Assembly: GCF_025698545.1 (NCBI RefSeq)
Contig: NC_068571.1
Location: 48,703,733 to 48,767,732, forward strand
Origin: Gossypium raimondii
Taxonomy: Eukaryota; Streptophyta; Magnoliopsida; Malvales; Malvaceae
Direction of reading: 5' to 3'
DNA: 64,000 bases
The notes under the pieces were generated by a model that was not told the DNA's origin, did no database searches, and was given only the letters and a program-made list of their open reading frames with translations. Positions within the stretch are counted from its first letter, which is position 1; each line of letters starts with the position of its first letter. A program made the position numbers and the translations under genes. Below are positions 11,313-23,405 of the stretch, piece after piece.

Positions 11313-14300
11313 TCATTGTTTTCTGGACTTCCACTCCAAAATTGCAGAAAGAAGAGAGTAATTTGGAAGCAGATTCTTATTTGGCAAAGCCAAATTTGTC
11401 ATTGGTGATATATCATTCGTTTCAATCCATTTCTCTATTGCTTTGCGCTCATATGTGTATCCATCTGCAGCTACACACGGTTCATCCATTACATCCTGTT
11501 AGAACCCAAAAAAAAAAAAAAAAACCAAATTTCAATCAGGCAATGGAATGGGCATTGTGAAGCATCAGTGCATATGCTACTGCTGGTGTGTTCTTTTGAG
11601 TGTATATCCAACGTGCAACGACGACAAATCCTTGTTTTCATTTAACAAATTGTAGAAGACTATCTCTGCATACCTTTGATATGGGGCAAATGAAGTGGTT
11701 AGGATGTGCAGACTGTATGTTGGAGATTGAATTTCGGGCCTTATTTGCAACCTCCTTCATTTTCTCTAGTATGGGAAGAACTCGGTCTTTCAAACCAGGT
11801 CGGTCTTTACGTCGAAGTTCAGCACAACTCAGTCCCAATATAGCTAATTCCTTTGTTTCTTCAACTGGCCAGTTTCCAGCTTCTGAATCTAAAATTCTGG
11901 TTAAGTTGTCGTCATCGATTGCTGTTTCCACCACATGAGTTAGTGCTATAGCGGGTTTTGCGGTTAGCAACTGTAGTATTATCATCCCAAAAGCATAAAT
12001 GTCAGATTTTGGAGATATCAACCCGGTTCTTTGATACTCAGGATCGATATAGCAGAGTGTTCCAACAGGTCCAGTGTCCTTGTACACGGTGGATGTAGAG
12101 GAAGAATCTGTAGTTATCATCATGGAAAGTCCTACATCACCGATCTTGCTCATAAAGTTATGATCAAGTAAAATGTTCGCAGGCTTAAGGTCACGATGAA
12201 TGATTGGTTCAGGCTTTGAGTTGTGGAGGAAAACAAGAGCTGACCCTACTTCCCAAGCAATTCTGTATCTTTCGAACCAAGGGATTGGTGGGGTATTGTT
12301 CTTCCGCAGCAATCTGTCCTCCAAGCTACCATTTTCCATGTACTCATAAACTAGGCAACCATGTTCGGGACATGCACCGAGAAGGAGAAGTAAATGCGGA
12401 TGACGAATTTTGCTCAATATTTCAAGCTGAAACAGGGAAGAAAGACAAGATTTTTCAGGGTCAAATCACCTCATAATTATCTATGAACTATTATTTCTTT
12501 GGTTTAATCCAAGAAATTGTACCTCCTGCTGGAATTGCTTAGTCCTACCATTTTCTTTTGAGTGGAGAACTTTCACCGCTGCAGCGGTATGATGGAATAT
12601 GCATTTATAGACAGTTCCATATGCTCCCATTCCAATTCTAAGATCTTCCGAGAACGAGGATGTAGCTGACACAATCTCGTCCCAAGTGAACTTCTGGTAT
12701 TGCTGGAGGGGACCTGTCAGATAATTCTCGAGCTTTTCTTTTTCTTTAGCTTCGTGAGAGGCTTTCATCTCCGCCTCTTGCCTCAGTGAAGCTTCTCTGT
12801 CGGCACGCCCCTTCACATGCACAGCTTCTCTTATAGCAGCTTCACACTTCGCCTTCTCTTGTCTAGCTAATTCTTTAGCTTCCTCCTCTTTCAAACATAC
12901 CTCCTTAAGCTTCATTGCTTCCTCTAGGCGACGTTTACTTAGAGTATTCAACTGAGAAAACAGTGTTGACAGAGAAAGAAGTGAATCAGTCCGTTAACCC
13001 GAACAGATGATGGAGAGAACAACTTAGAAAAGTAAAGAAGCTCAGTGACCAGGATGCCAAATAGCAGCAAAGATGTGATTCGGGAAGAAGGCAAAGTCGA
13101 TATAATGCAACTAACCTTCTGGGATGCATCAATGGTCTCACTTTGAGCTGCCGCATGCATTTCTCGAATGTGTCTGAGTTCGGTTCTCAGCTTTTCTATC
13201 TCAAAGTTGATATTTACCTGCGTATATGTGCAAGTTTCATATTGAATTCCAAAACTAAACCCAAAGGCACTATGCATTTTCAGTAAAAATCACATTTTTC
13301 TTCACTAAAACATCTGTTTGAAGGTAAATTACTACTTAAAGGTCAATGCAAATTACGAGTTACTGCATCCTATAATTTAAGCACCGTGAAAATTACAGAG
13401 TTCACCTATGCACATCCATTAACTGAAAAGATGATGAGACAAAAGAATGAATATCCTTATTCATAAGGCTACCATGATGAGTAATGAAATACCATATAAG
13501 GCTATAATGATGCATAACACTCATCCCGTTTTTGAACAATGAAGGCCAAACCTACCTGACATTCGGACGGATTATTGTCTGTCTGTGCATCCAAGGTTGA
13601 TATTTGATCTGGTAACCATGATTGTTGATCGGTTTGCAAGCTTCTGCGACTGGAATTTTGACTGACTGCTTCTCTAGATTCTGAACTGTTGGGACAAGAG
13701 CTCATATCATCATTCCCTGCTGCATTGTCAAGAGATTGGCATCGAGAATGGTTGTTATCGGGAGATTTAAACTGAGTGGACTCAGTCGATCTAGAAAGAG
13801 AACTCGTTCTTGAATGTAAATGCGTTTGATTTATCGTTGAAAGTGCTTGAGATCTCTGCATTGGCAGGGATGGAGAACGGAAAGTAGCATAGGTTGCCAC
13901 AGAGCCTAATTCTGCAGTTACAGAAAAGAGAAATGAAGGTTCTTTATGAGTAGTTTGTGTCAATCATTTAGTGAAAGATAAGTACCTGTCTGCAAACTGA
14001 AACTGTAGTCCGATGAGTTCTTGGAAGAAAAACTTGTTTCACTACTGTCATCTTTAGTGCTTCCATTCATCTCTGAATCAGATGGCCGAATTGATGTCAA
14101 CTTTCCTTTAGAAACAGCATAGAGTGTACAAAAGCTTGGAGCGCAGGCTGATATTCTCGAGGACAAGTTATTTTTCTTAAGCTTCCTACAGATATTATCA
14201 TATTTACAAAATTATTGGTGGAGCTAGTGGATAACAGTAAATATAGAGCACATAAGTAAACAGATATGCAAAGACTGGCTCTTTGATGCTCACTTTCCTT

Positions 14301-15131
14301 TTCCTAGGACGAACCAGAAAAGGAAAACTCGATATGAATACCCCGTTTCCGAGAATATGAAAATCAATGCATCAGTAGATTTTACACAACAGCAACTGAT
14401 TCATATCCAAAAAGGTATGGGAATTGCTTTTTTTCACTATGTTGTGTTAAAATACCTTGTCAACATCCCACGAGATGAAGCTCCGATAACAAGTCTAGTG
14501 ATAGTGTTCTTTGAAACCTCCTCTGCTATTGCATTCGCCACTTGGTCTGATTCAATGATTATAATATCAGCTTCCACCTTCAAAATTTAAGCAAATTTAG
14601 TTCACTTTTTGGGGGAACATGCACAATAATGTTCAATAAGAAAAACAAGAATATACCTTTCTTTGAGCACACATTTTCTTATAAGGAAGAAGCATTTCAT
14701 TTGCCTGCCATTCCAGTTCCTTCTTATAAGCTGCAGCTACATCTTCTCGAACTTGTGAAATCGGAAGCAAGTTCCCCACTAGAATCGATATGATTTCAGT
14801 CAATTTGCATTAAACATAGCATTCTTAAATTGATGAAATTTTCCCAAATATTTAACAAAAGTTTCTTGAGAAACAAAAAAGTTAACTATCATCCATGAGC
14901 AGATACACTAATCTTTAAGATCCTTGACTCACTTGGAGTAGGAATAAGTTTAATCTTCGCACGAACATGTAACAACTTAAACATGACATTTCCTTCAGGA
15001 ACGAATTTCTCCAATGCCCATTTAACCACATATTTGCTTTCTCTATTTCCATTGATAGCTATACCAATAGTTAAAGTTGGAGAAGGTGGCAACACCAGTT
15101 CATTTTCTGCTTCTTTTTCTTTCTTCTCCAT
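11313..15131 (-). CDS. USP / protein kinase / U-box protein (plant U-box kinase, RLCK-IX type)
   Basis: Nine exons, complement(join(11313..11495, 11674..12426, 12523..12951, 13116..13217, 13556..13911, 13986..14185, 14456..14577, 14657..14778, 14933..15131)), join without frame break to 821 aa. Order: universal-stress-protein domain (about 18-160), a Ser-rich disordered linker (about 170-330), a charged coiled coil (about 335-455), a kinase domain (about 470-740) and a C-terminal U-box (about 752-821, starting HFICPISKD). Kinase landmarks: glycine loop GMGAYG (474-479), K494, HRD 587-589, and DVG (607-609) where most kinases have DFG. DVG is usual in this family. A U-box recruits an E2 ubiquitin-conjugating enzyme, so the protein is expected to be an E3 ligase with kinase activity or scaffold, like Arabidopsis PUB35 and PUB51-53. 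The substrate is unknown. Confidence 0.93.
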
Positions 15132-15631
15132 TATTCTGCCAGTTTCTTCTTATAAGACCAAATAATCTGCAGCTTCATAGAAAATACAATGTTACAATTA
15201 TTCATTGTTCATTATTCATTAGCAACTCTACTTGGCTTAGAACTTGAATACAAGGAAAGAACCTGCAGATTTAGTACTCTTTTGGTATGTAATCAATAGA
15301 TAAAGATAATGTCCCTTTTGCTTACAATATATATACCTATATACACATACAATCAATCAAGGCAAGTTAAAGAAACAAATTCATGAAAATAAGTATAGAA
15401 ATGTACAAATTAAAATCTATATATATTAACAAGGGCATTTTCCATTGGAGCTTAAGCTTGAAAAAGAAAACAGACATAAATGAAAAGCTATACCCTTAAT
15501 TCAGATAATTCAAGAACTAATAGAAACCCATAAAAGTAAAACAAATATCAAATCAAAAAGAGAAAAAAAAGTACTAAAAAAACATACCAACTTCCTTTGC
15601 AGCTCAACAGCTTCAAGAAATCCACCATTTT

Positions 15632-15685
15632 ACTTAAACAAGAAACTAAACTAATCATACTTAAACAAGAAACTAAACTAATCAT
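15632..15685. repeat. Perfect 27-bp tandem duplication
   Basis: A 27-bp unit beginning ACTTAAACAAGAAACT is present twice, 15632-15658 and 15659-15685, with no mismatch, and is followed by an (AT)n run. Perfect identity points to a recent slippage event. Confidence 0.9.
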
Positions 15686-17559
15686 ACTTAATATATGTAT
15701 ATATATATATATATTTACTATTACTGATATAACATATAATGTATTCAGATTTCAGAGACAACTATGCCGTGAAGCGTTTACCATTATTTGATGACGACAA
15801 TTTCATCAATTTTTAGTTGACTTTTTCTTTTCTTTTCACACTGCTACTGGGTTTTTTTTGTTCATGTTAAAGGAAACGAAAATGGCTGGTTGCTTCTGGT
15901 TAGTATAAAAATGCAAATATTTGGTATATTCCTTCCAAGAAAATCATCAGAAAAGACTTCATATTTTTCGGATAATATGGTAAGATTTATCAAATTTGTT
16001 TAGTTCAAAGAGATTGAGTCGTAGCTGAATTCAGCTGGGTTTAATTCTTAATTTAATCCCTCTACTTTGGGAACTATTCCAATTGGATAACAATGTCTTG
16101 GGTTAAATTGCTATCCTAAAAAAAAAAGTGAAAATCAAATATTCAAAATTACATATTTATTAACCTTTTTTATTTTTTATTTATAAAATATAAGGATTAA
16201 TTTCTTAATTTTTACATAATAGAATGATGAAATCTGGGACCAAAGGGTGTATTCAAGGATATTTATTGGAAAAACACACACACACAATAAAAGTTGGCAG
16301 TTTCTTAGAGCTCTTCCTTTCAAAGTTATTTTCGATGGCAGTGGGTTTATTTTTGCTATTAATTTATGGTTCTTCACACATTTAAATTTTAATATTTTTA
16401 CTTTTTGATTTCGTAATTAAAATCTAATTATAACATTTTATTAGTACGTGAGAATTATTTTTACTTTTTTATTGCATTATGAATTAAATTTTAATTATTA
16501 AAATTGAAAGAATGAAAAATTAAATAACTAATTGGTCGAGATTAAATCTTAAATATATAAAAATACAAGGAATAATAGCATAATTAAATCAAAAGAATGG
16601 GTTTATTTTGGTTGCATATTATTTTTAGGTATTAATCTTTAATTTGTAGATTTGGTCCCATGCATGTATTTTATTGTATATAAGATTCAACTAAATTTCA
16701 TTTTCATTGACTTAAAAGATATATATATGGGGATTAAATCTTAATTTTTGAAATATCAACAACTTAATCCCTGCTTTTTTATGTTGTTGATAATTTTAGA
16801 CATATCGAGGAGGCAAGAATATTGTCACAATTATGGCATGCTACTATGTTTTTTTTTTCTTTTTCCATTATTTTGAATAAATAAAATTATTTTAAAAGAA
16901 TATTCGACCAAACTTCTGGAGATCTATTTTGGGATCACTGAAGTAAATGGGTTACTGATTACAGTTGGAATATAGGCGTTTGTTCTGCACTTGATGTGAA
17001 ACTATGGACAATCATGGACGGATTGAATATAACTTACAAAAGAGGCGTAAAACAATTATTGATGGAAGTAATTGTTTGGTTACGGTCAATATACTTAATG
17101 GTCAGATAGAAGAGATAGAAGGTATTGACAAGAGAAAGTGATATTTACTCCACGGCCAGTAAATATGATTGCAAATTAACTAATTATTAACTAATTAAGA
17201 TGAAAATTCTATAAAATAATGTTGGTATCATATATAATTAATGTTAGAGCTAAATAAATTTAGATTCTTTATCTAAAATAAAATTCCACCAAATAAAGGT
17301 CTTAAATGACATATGAAGCATGCTTAGTGAAGCTAGGAATTACCCTTTTATTCTATATTTGTTTTAATCTCTATTAAAAATAATAATTACTAAAAGACTC
17401 ACAAGTATGACATATTCATATTTAAAATATACATGTGCGTGGAAAATTACATACAGTAAATAATCAAATTTATTATTTTAAACTAAAAATAATATAATAT
17501 AGGTAGTATGTACAAAATTATAATAAAATATATACCACACTTTTCATGAGCTATGTTTA

Positions 17560-17990
17560 TAGTGGTTAGAGGTAATGGTTAACCGAACTGAATTAGTATT
17601 AACTGAATTGTATACTTTTTAATCGTTAATTAAATTGAATTTTTTTAAAAAAATAATCGAACGAAATATTTCAGTTAATTCGTTGGTTAACCAAATTAAT
17701 TGAAATCTATATGTTTTCCTTTTTGTTAAAACAAGTATAAAACATATCAAAAATACATTGATAATGTTCATTTGTCTTGAAAGTTAATTGAAATTTTAAG
17801 TTTTGAAACACTGCATAATTAAGTTTGGTTAATAAGGTTAATTACCTAATTTGAACCGAATTAACCGATAATCGAACTTTTAAAAATCATTAATCGATCT
17901 CCAATCAAATTAAATCAATTAACCGAATTAGATTGATTCAGTCAATTAATTCGATTTTAACTGAAATTTAAATACCCTTAACAATCAGTA
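17560..17990. repeat. Palindromic-word repeat (AACCGAATTAACCGA type)
   Basis: Words such as GGTTAACCGAA, TTAATTCG, GAATTAACCGA and their reverse complements recur in both orientations over about 430 bp, giving a dense foldback potential. Similar non-coding repeats are common in dicot genomes. No clear ends or target duplication. Confidence 0.45.
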
Positions 17991-18654
17991 TCAATCAATC
18001 AAAACAAGTTTTTCTAGTACAAATTAGCTTTTATCACCTCCATTATATTGGTTAAAGAAAAATATAAAAATATATATTTTGACTGAGAAAAAATATATAC
18101 TTATTTTTAAATTAATAGTATTTTCTTAAGAAGGAATAAATGATAGTTTTTCTTTTAAGAGATTATTTTTAAATGAGGTTTTTATTTTAAAAATTTTTTG
18201 ATTTTTAAGGACATTGATGGCCAAAGTTAAATAAGTGCCAGAGTCTTCTTTTAAGGTGTAATAAAATATATTTAAAAATAATGATATTTGACAATATTTA
18301 AGTTCTGTTTGTCTAGTTTTTAAGGGTAATTTAAGTTATTTTATTTAAATACATTATATAAAATTTATAAAACCCAAAATATCCGTAAAAGATCTATTAT
18401 TTTAAAAAAATCAATTTTTAAATATATATTAACTCGTTATATCAATTAAATCAAATGTTTTAGAGCAGAGAATAGGCAATATTTACAAAATTTCATCGTG
18501 ATTCTAATTTATGTAAATTGAGAAATTGTGCTTAACTTTTGTGAATTAATAAAATATGTAGTAAAACCCAAAATTAAAACTTAACATTGTCTACCTTAAA
18601 AGAATTAATATTATCGTCATTGATATTGACACTTAGGTAGGTGAATATTAAATT

Positions 18655-18989
18655 TGTTAGAGTTGTATGACCCAAATTTTAAGAGATTGCTTGCAAGTCA
18701 AGTTAGACGAAATATATCTTATTTCTAGAAGATTTAGTATTTATGAGTATAATATATTTAGCATTTATTAGCATAAAATATGTTTGATTAGAATTAGATT
18801 TTTTTCAGCCTATAAATAGATGTAGTCGAAACTCCTCTTGTAATCATTCGAATTCGACATAGTGAATTTTCTTCTCCTCTGCCCGTGGTTTTTTCCCGAA
18901 AGGGTTTCCACGTAAAAAATCTATATGTTATTTATTTTATTTCTCTTTTCTTTGCGATATATTGTCATTACAGACGTTCTATTTTCTCA
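18655..18989 (+). repeat. Copia 5' LTR
   Basis: 335 bp, starts TGTTAG and ends TCTCA. It contains a TATA box TATAAATA (18811-18818) followed by the presumed transcription start. It pairs with the 340-bp LTR at 23066. Confidence 0.93.
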
Positions 18990-19033
18990 AATTGGTATCA
19001 GAGCTTCTGGGTTGTTCATCTCGATCACGGTAA

Positions 19034-22000
19034 TGGCGTCTTTGAAGTATGAAATTTCGCTGTTGGATCGCAAAACCAGATTTGCATTATGACAGATTAA
19101 GATGCAAGCAGTTCTTGTGTAGATAGATCTGGAGAATACCCTGTTAAGGATAGATAAGATGTCTTCATCATTAACAGATGAAGAGAAGAAGCATAAGGAT
19201 CGAAAGACGTTAACACAATTACATCTACATTTGTCAAACGAAATTTTACAGGATATGATGAAGGAGAAGACCGTCGCTGCATTATGGAAAAGGCTGGAAC
19301 AAATATGCATGTCGAAAACTCTAACTAGCAAGTTGCATATGAAGCAACGTATTTATCCTCATCGTTTGGAGGAAGGTGCGTCTGTGCACGAACATTTACC
19401 AGTGTTTAAAGAAATTTTCTCAAACTTGGAGGTCATGGAGGTTCAATATGATAAGGAAGATCTAGGGTTGGTTCTACTTTGTTCGTTGCCCCCGTTTTAT
19501 TCAACCTTTAAAGACATGATTTTATATAGTAGTGAGTCTCTCACAATTGATGAGGTTTATGATTTTTTGGCATCGTATGATAAGATGAAGCATCTTGTGG
19601 TTAAACTCGACTTTAAGAAAGAGAGTCTCATTGTTCATGGGAGATAAGAACAAAATGCTGATGATGATCATGGAAGGACACATAAACAGAATCCTCGCGG
19701 TAAATCTAAGGGTAGATCGAAGTCTTCAAACAGAGGTAAAACTTGTAACTTCTACAAGAAGAAATGGTATATTAAATCTGAGTGCTATAAGCTACAGAAC
19801 AATATCAAAAGGGAGGCTGTGAATCAAAAGGGAAAATAACCAGAAAATTTTGATGAAGCTGATGTTGTAGAAGACTACAGCGATAGTGAACTTCTAGTCG
19901 CTTCTGTCAACAATTCTAAAGTGAGCGAGGAGTGGATCCTTGATCCTAGCTGCACCTTCCACATGAGTCCCAATCGAGATTAGTTTACAACTTACGAAAC
20001 AGTATCTGAAGGTGTTGTTTTGATGGGAAATAATGTTTCATGTAAAATTACAGGTGTTGGAACAATTAAAGTTAAGATGTTTGACAGAGTTGTCAGAACA
20101 CTTAGTGACATGCGACATGTTCAGAATTGAAGAGAAATTTAATTTCGTTTAGTACTCTTGATTCAAAAGGGTACAGATACACAGCTGAAAGTGGGGTTTT
20201 GAAGATTTCCAAAGGTTCTCTAGTTGTGATGAAAAGGCAGAGAAAGACTGTCAAGTTATATATTTTGTAGGGTTCTACTATTACTGAAGATATAGCTGTC
20301 GCTTCCTCTTCCTTATCAGATGATGATATTACTAAACTTTGGCATATGCACCTAGGGCATATCAGTGAGAATGGCATGGCAGAATTGAGCAAAAGAGGAC
20401 TTCTTGATGGGTAAGGAATTTCCAAACTAAAATTCTATGAGCACTGCGCTTTTGGGAAGCAAAAGAGAGTTCGATTCACTAGAGGAATCCATAACACAAA
20501 GGAAACGTTAGAGTATATTCATTCTGATCTGTGGGGGCCACCCAGAATGCCTTCGAGAGGTGGAGCTAATTATATGCTAACTTTTATTGATGATTTTTCC
20601 AAAAAAGTTTAGGCGTCCTTCCTGAAGCAGAAAAGTGATATGTTTTCCGCATTTAAGTCTTAGAAAACTATGATTGAAAAATAGATGAGAAAAAAAATAA
20701 AATACCTCCGCACAGACAATGGTTTAGAGTTTTGTTCTGATGAGTTTAATAAACTGTGCAAGTCAGAAGGGATCGTGAGACACTTGACAGTTCGTCATAC
20801 TCCACAGCAAAACGGCATTGCAGAACGAATGAACAGAACGATCATGGAGAAGGTTCGATATATGTTGTCAAATGCCAACTTACCAAAGTCGTTTTAGGCC
20901 AAAGCAGCCTCTACTGTATGTATTTTGATTAATCGATCTTCATTCATTGCCATTGAGAAAAAAACTCCACAAGAGATATGGTCTGGTAATCCTGCTGACT
21001 ATTCTGATTGAAAGATCTTTGGGTGTCCTGCGTATACTCATGTTGATAATGAAAAATTAGAATCGAGATCCATTAAATGTGTTTTTCTTAGTTATAAAGC
21101 TAGTGTAAAAGGTTATAAGTTATGGTGTCCTGAAAATAGAAAAGTTATGATTAGCAGAGATGTTGTTTTTGATCAAACTGCTATGCTACTTAACTTATTT
21201 CTTAAAGACTCTTCCAATAAAGAAAATCAAAAGTAAGTGAAGTATCAAATTAATCCAAAATCTACAACAGAGCCGACTCATCAAGCCAGTACAAAAATTC
21301 AGAATATAGTTGCTTCTTTACCACAATACTCTATCACAAAAATAGAACTAGAAAAGAAATTAAACCTCCAAAGAAGTATACCAAAGTTGATCTAGTTGTT
21401 TATGCTTTAAATGTGGCTGAAGATATAGATGCAAACCAAGAGCCATCTAATTATTCTGAGGTGGTTAGCTGTGAAGACTCAGAAAAGTGGATGTTTGCTA
21501 TGCAAGAGGAGATTAAATCACTCCACAAAAATAGAACATAAGATCTTGTGAAACTTCTTAAAGGTAAAAAGGTTGTTCGTTGTAAATAGGTGTTTAAAAA
21601 GAAAGAAGAGACTTCAGGAGTTGAAGAACCCAGATATAAAGCAAAGCTTGTTACAAAGGGTTATAGTCAAATTCCAGGAGTGGACTTCACAGATGTGTTC
21701 TCCCAGTTGTGAAGCATAGTTCGATTCGAGCTTTGCTCGGTGTTGTAGCCATACATAAGTTGGAGCTTGAGCAGTTAGATGTAAAAACTATATTTTTGCA
21801 TGGAGAACTTAATGAGGATATTTACATGCAATAACCAGAGGGTTTTACAGTCTCAAAAAAAGAGAACTATGTTTGCTTGCTGAAAAGTCCCTTTATGGTT
21901 TGAAACAGTCACCAAGATAGTGGTACAAGAGGTTTGATTCCTTGATAACTTCTCATTATTTCAAAAAAAGTAGTTTTGACAGTTGTTTTTACTTTAAGAA

Positions 22001-22992
22001 AAATAGTGGTGTTCTTTTGTGTATCTACTCCTTTATGTTGATGACATGTTGATAGCAGCAAAAGATAAAGGAAAGATAAAGAAATGTCAAAGCCCAACTA
22101 AGTGAAGAATTTGAGATGGAAGATTTGGGACCAGCAGATACTTGGTATAGAGATTCTCATAGATAGAAAAGCAAGTAAATTGTACCTAAGTTAGAAGAGA
22201 TACGTTGAGAAAGTTCTTTTCAAGTTCAATATGCAGAGTGCTAAGCCTATTAATACTCCTTTAGCAGCCCATTTCAGACTTTCATCGGTTTTGTCTCCTC
22301 AATTAGATGATAAGATTGAGTACATGTCACATGTTCCATACTCTAGTGCAGTGGGATTTCTCATGTATGCTATGGTTTATTCACGTCCAAATTTATCATA
22401 TGCAGTCAGTGCAGTTAGCAGATACATGGCGAATCCTGGTAAAGAACATTGGAAAGCAGTCCAATGGATTTTAAGATACTTACGAGGTACTACTAATGTT
22501 TGCTTACAATTTGAAAGAACTAGAGATGGAGTCATTGGGTAAGTTGATGCTGATTTTACTGGAGACCTTGATAGAAGAAGATCTCTCACAGGTTATGTCT
22601 TTACAATCGAAAGTTGTGCAATCAGTTGAAAAGCCACTTTGCAAACTACAGTCGTTTTGTCTACCACTGAAGCTGAGTACATGGCGATTACCGAGGCTTG
22701 TAAAGAAGCTATTTGGTTGAAGGAACTCTTTAGTGAACTCAATGAAGACCTTCAAATTAGTACAATATTTTGTGATAGTCAGAGTGTCATTTTCCTTACA
22801 AAAGATCAAATGTTTCATGAGAGAACAAAACACATTGATATTAGATATCATTTTATTTGTGATATTATTACTCGTGGTGATATTATTGTGAGCAAAATTA
22901 GTACTCATGAAAATCCTGCAGATATGATGACTAAGTCACTTCCTATAACCAAGTTTGAGCATTGCTTAGACTTGGTTGGTGTTCATTGTTGA
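19034..22992 (+). pseudogene. Decayed copia gag-pol
   Basis: The gag start (MASLKYEIS...) at 19034 runs into an in-frame stop after about 19 codons; gag continues through 19159-19647. The CCHC zinc knuckle near 19740 lacks its second Cys and its His. The protease motif near 19937 reads LDPSC instead of LDSGC, so the active-site triad is changed. Integrase shows the HH part (HMHLGH, about 20346), a core with DNGLEF (about 20716) and the HTPQQNG motif (about 20800). Reverse transcriptase pieces lie at 21480-22120, with a frameshift around the YVDD-type site, and RNase H with the DSQS and ADMMTKSL motifs lies at 22640-22992. At least ten stops or shifts are visible. Confidence 0.9.
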
Positions 22993-23065
22993 AGTTAAAC
23001 CTTTAAAGGGTTTTATGGAAAATGTGAAAAACTTGTTCGTTGAGAATTCGTGTGAAGGTGGAGAT

Positions 23066-23405
23066 TATTAGAGTTGTGTAACCCAAATTCTAAGAGATTG
23101 CTTGCAAGTCAAGTTAAACAAAATATATCTTTTTTCTAGAAGATTTAGTATTTATGAGTATAATATATTTAGCATTTATTAGCATAATATATTTGACTTT
23201 GATTAGAATTAGGTTTTTTTTCAACCTATAAATAAATGTAGTCGAAACTCTTCTTGTAATTATTCAAATTCGACATAGTGAATTTTCTTTTCCACTGCCC
23301 GTGGTTTTTTCCCTAAAGGGTTTCCATTTAAAATATCTGTGTGTTCTTTATTTTATTTCTCTTTTCTTTGTGATATATTGTCATTACCGACATTCTATTT
23401 TCTCA
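23066..23405 (+). repeat. Copia 3' LTR
   Basis: 340 bp, begins TATTAG (the first TG mutated to TA) and ends TCTCA. Same TATA box and same order of words as the 5' LTR, with scattered substitutions and a small indel near 23190. Confidence 0.93.

Larger units (their letters stand above)
15132..18649. other. Long intergenic region
   Basis: Mostly A/T-rich sequence with no gene. The first few hundred bases are the promoter and 5' UTR side of the U-box gene. Listed separately: a 27-bp tandem duplication at 15632 and a palindromic-word-rich repeat at 17560. An (AT)n run lies at about 15691-15713. Confidence 0.5.
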
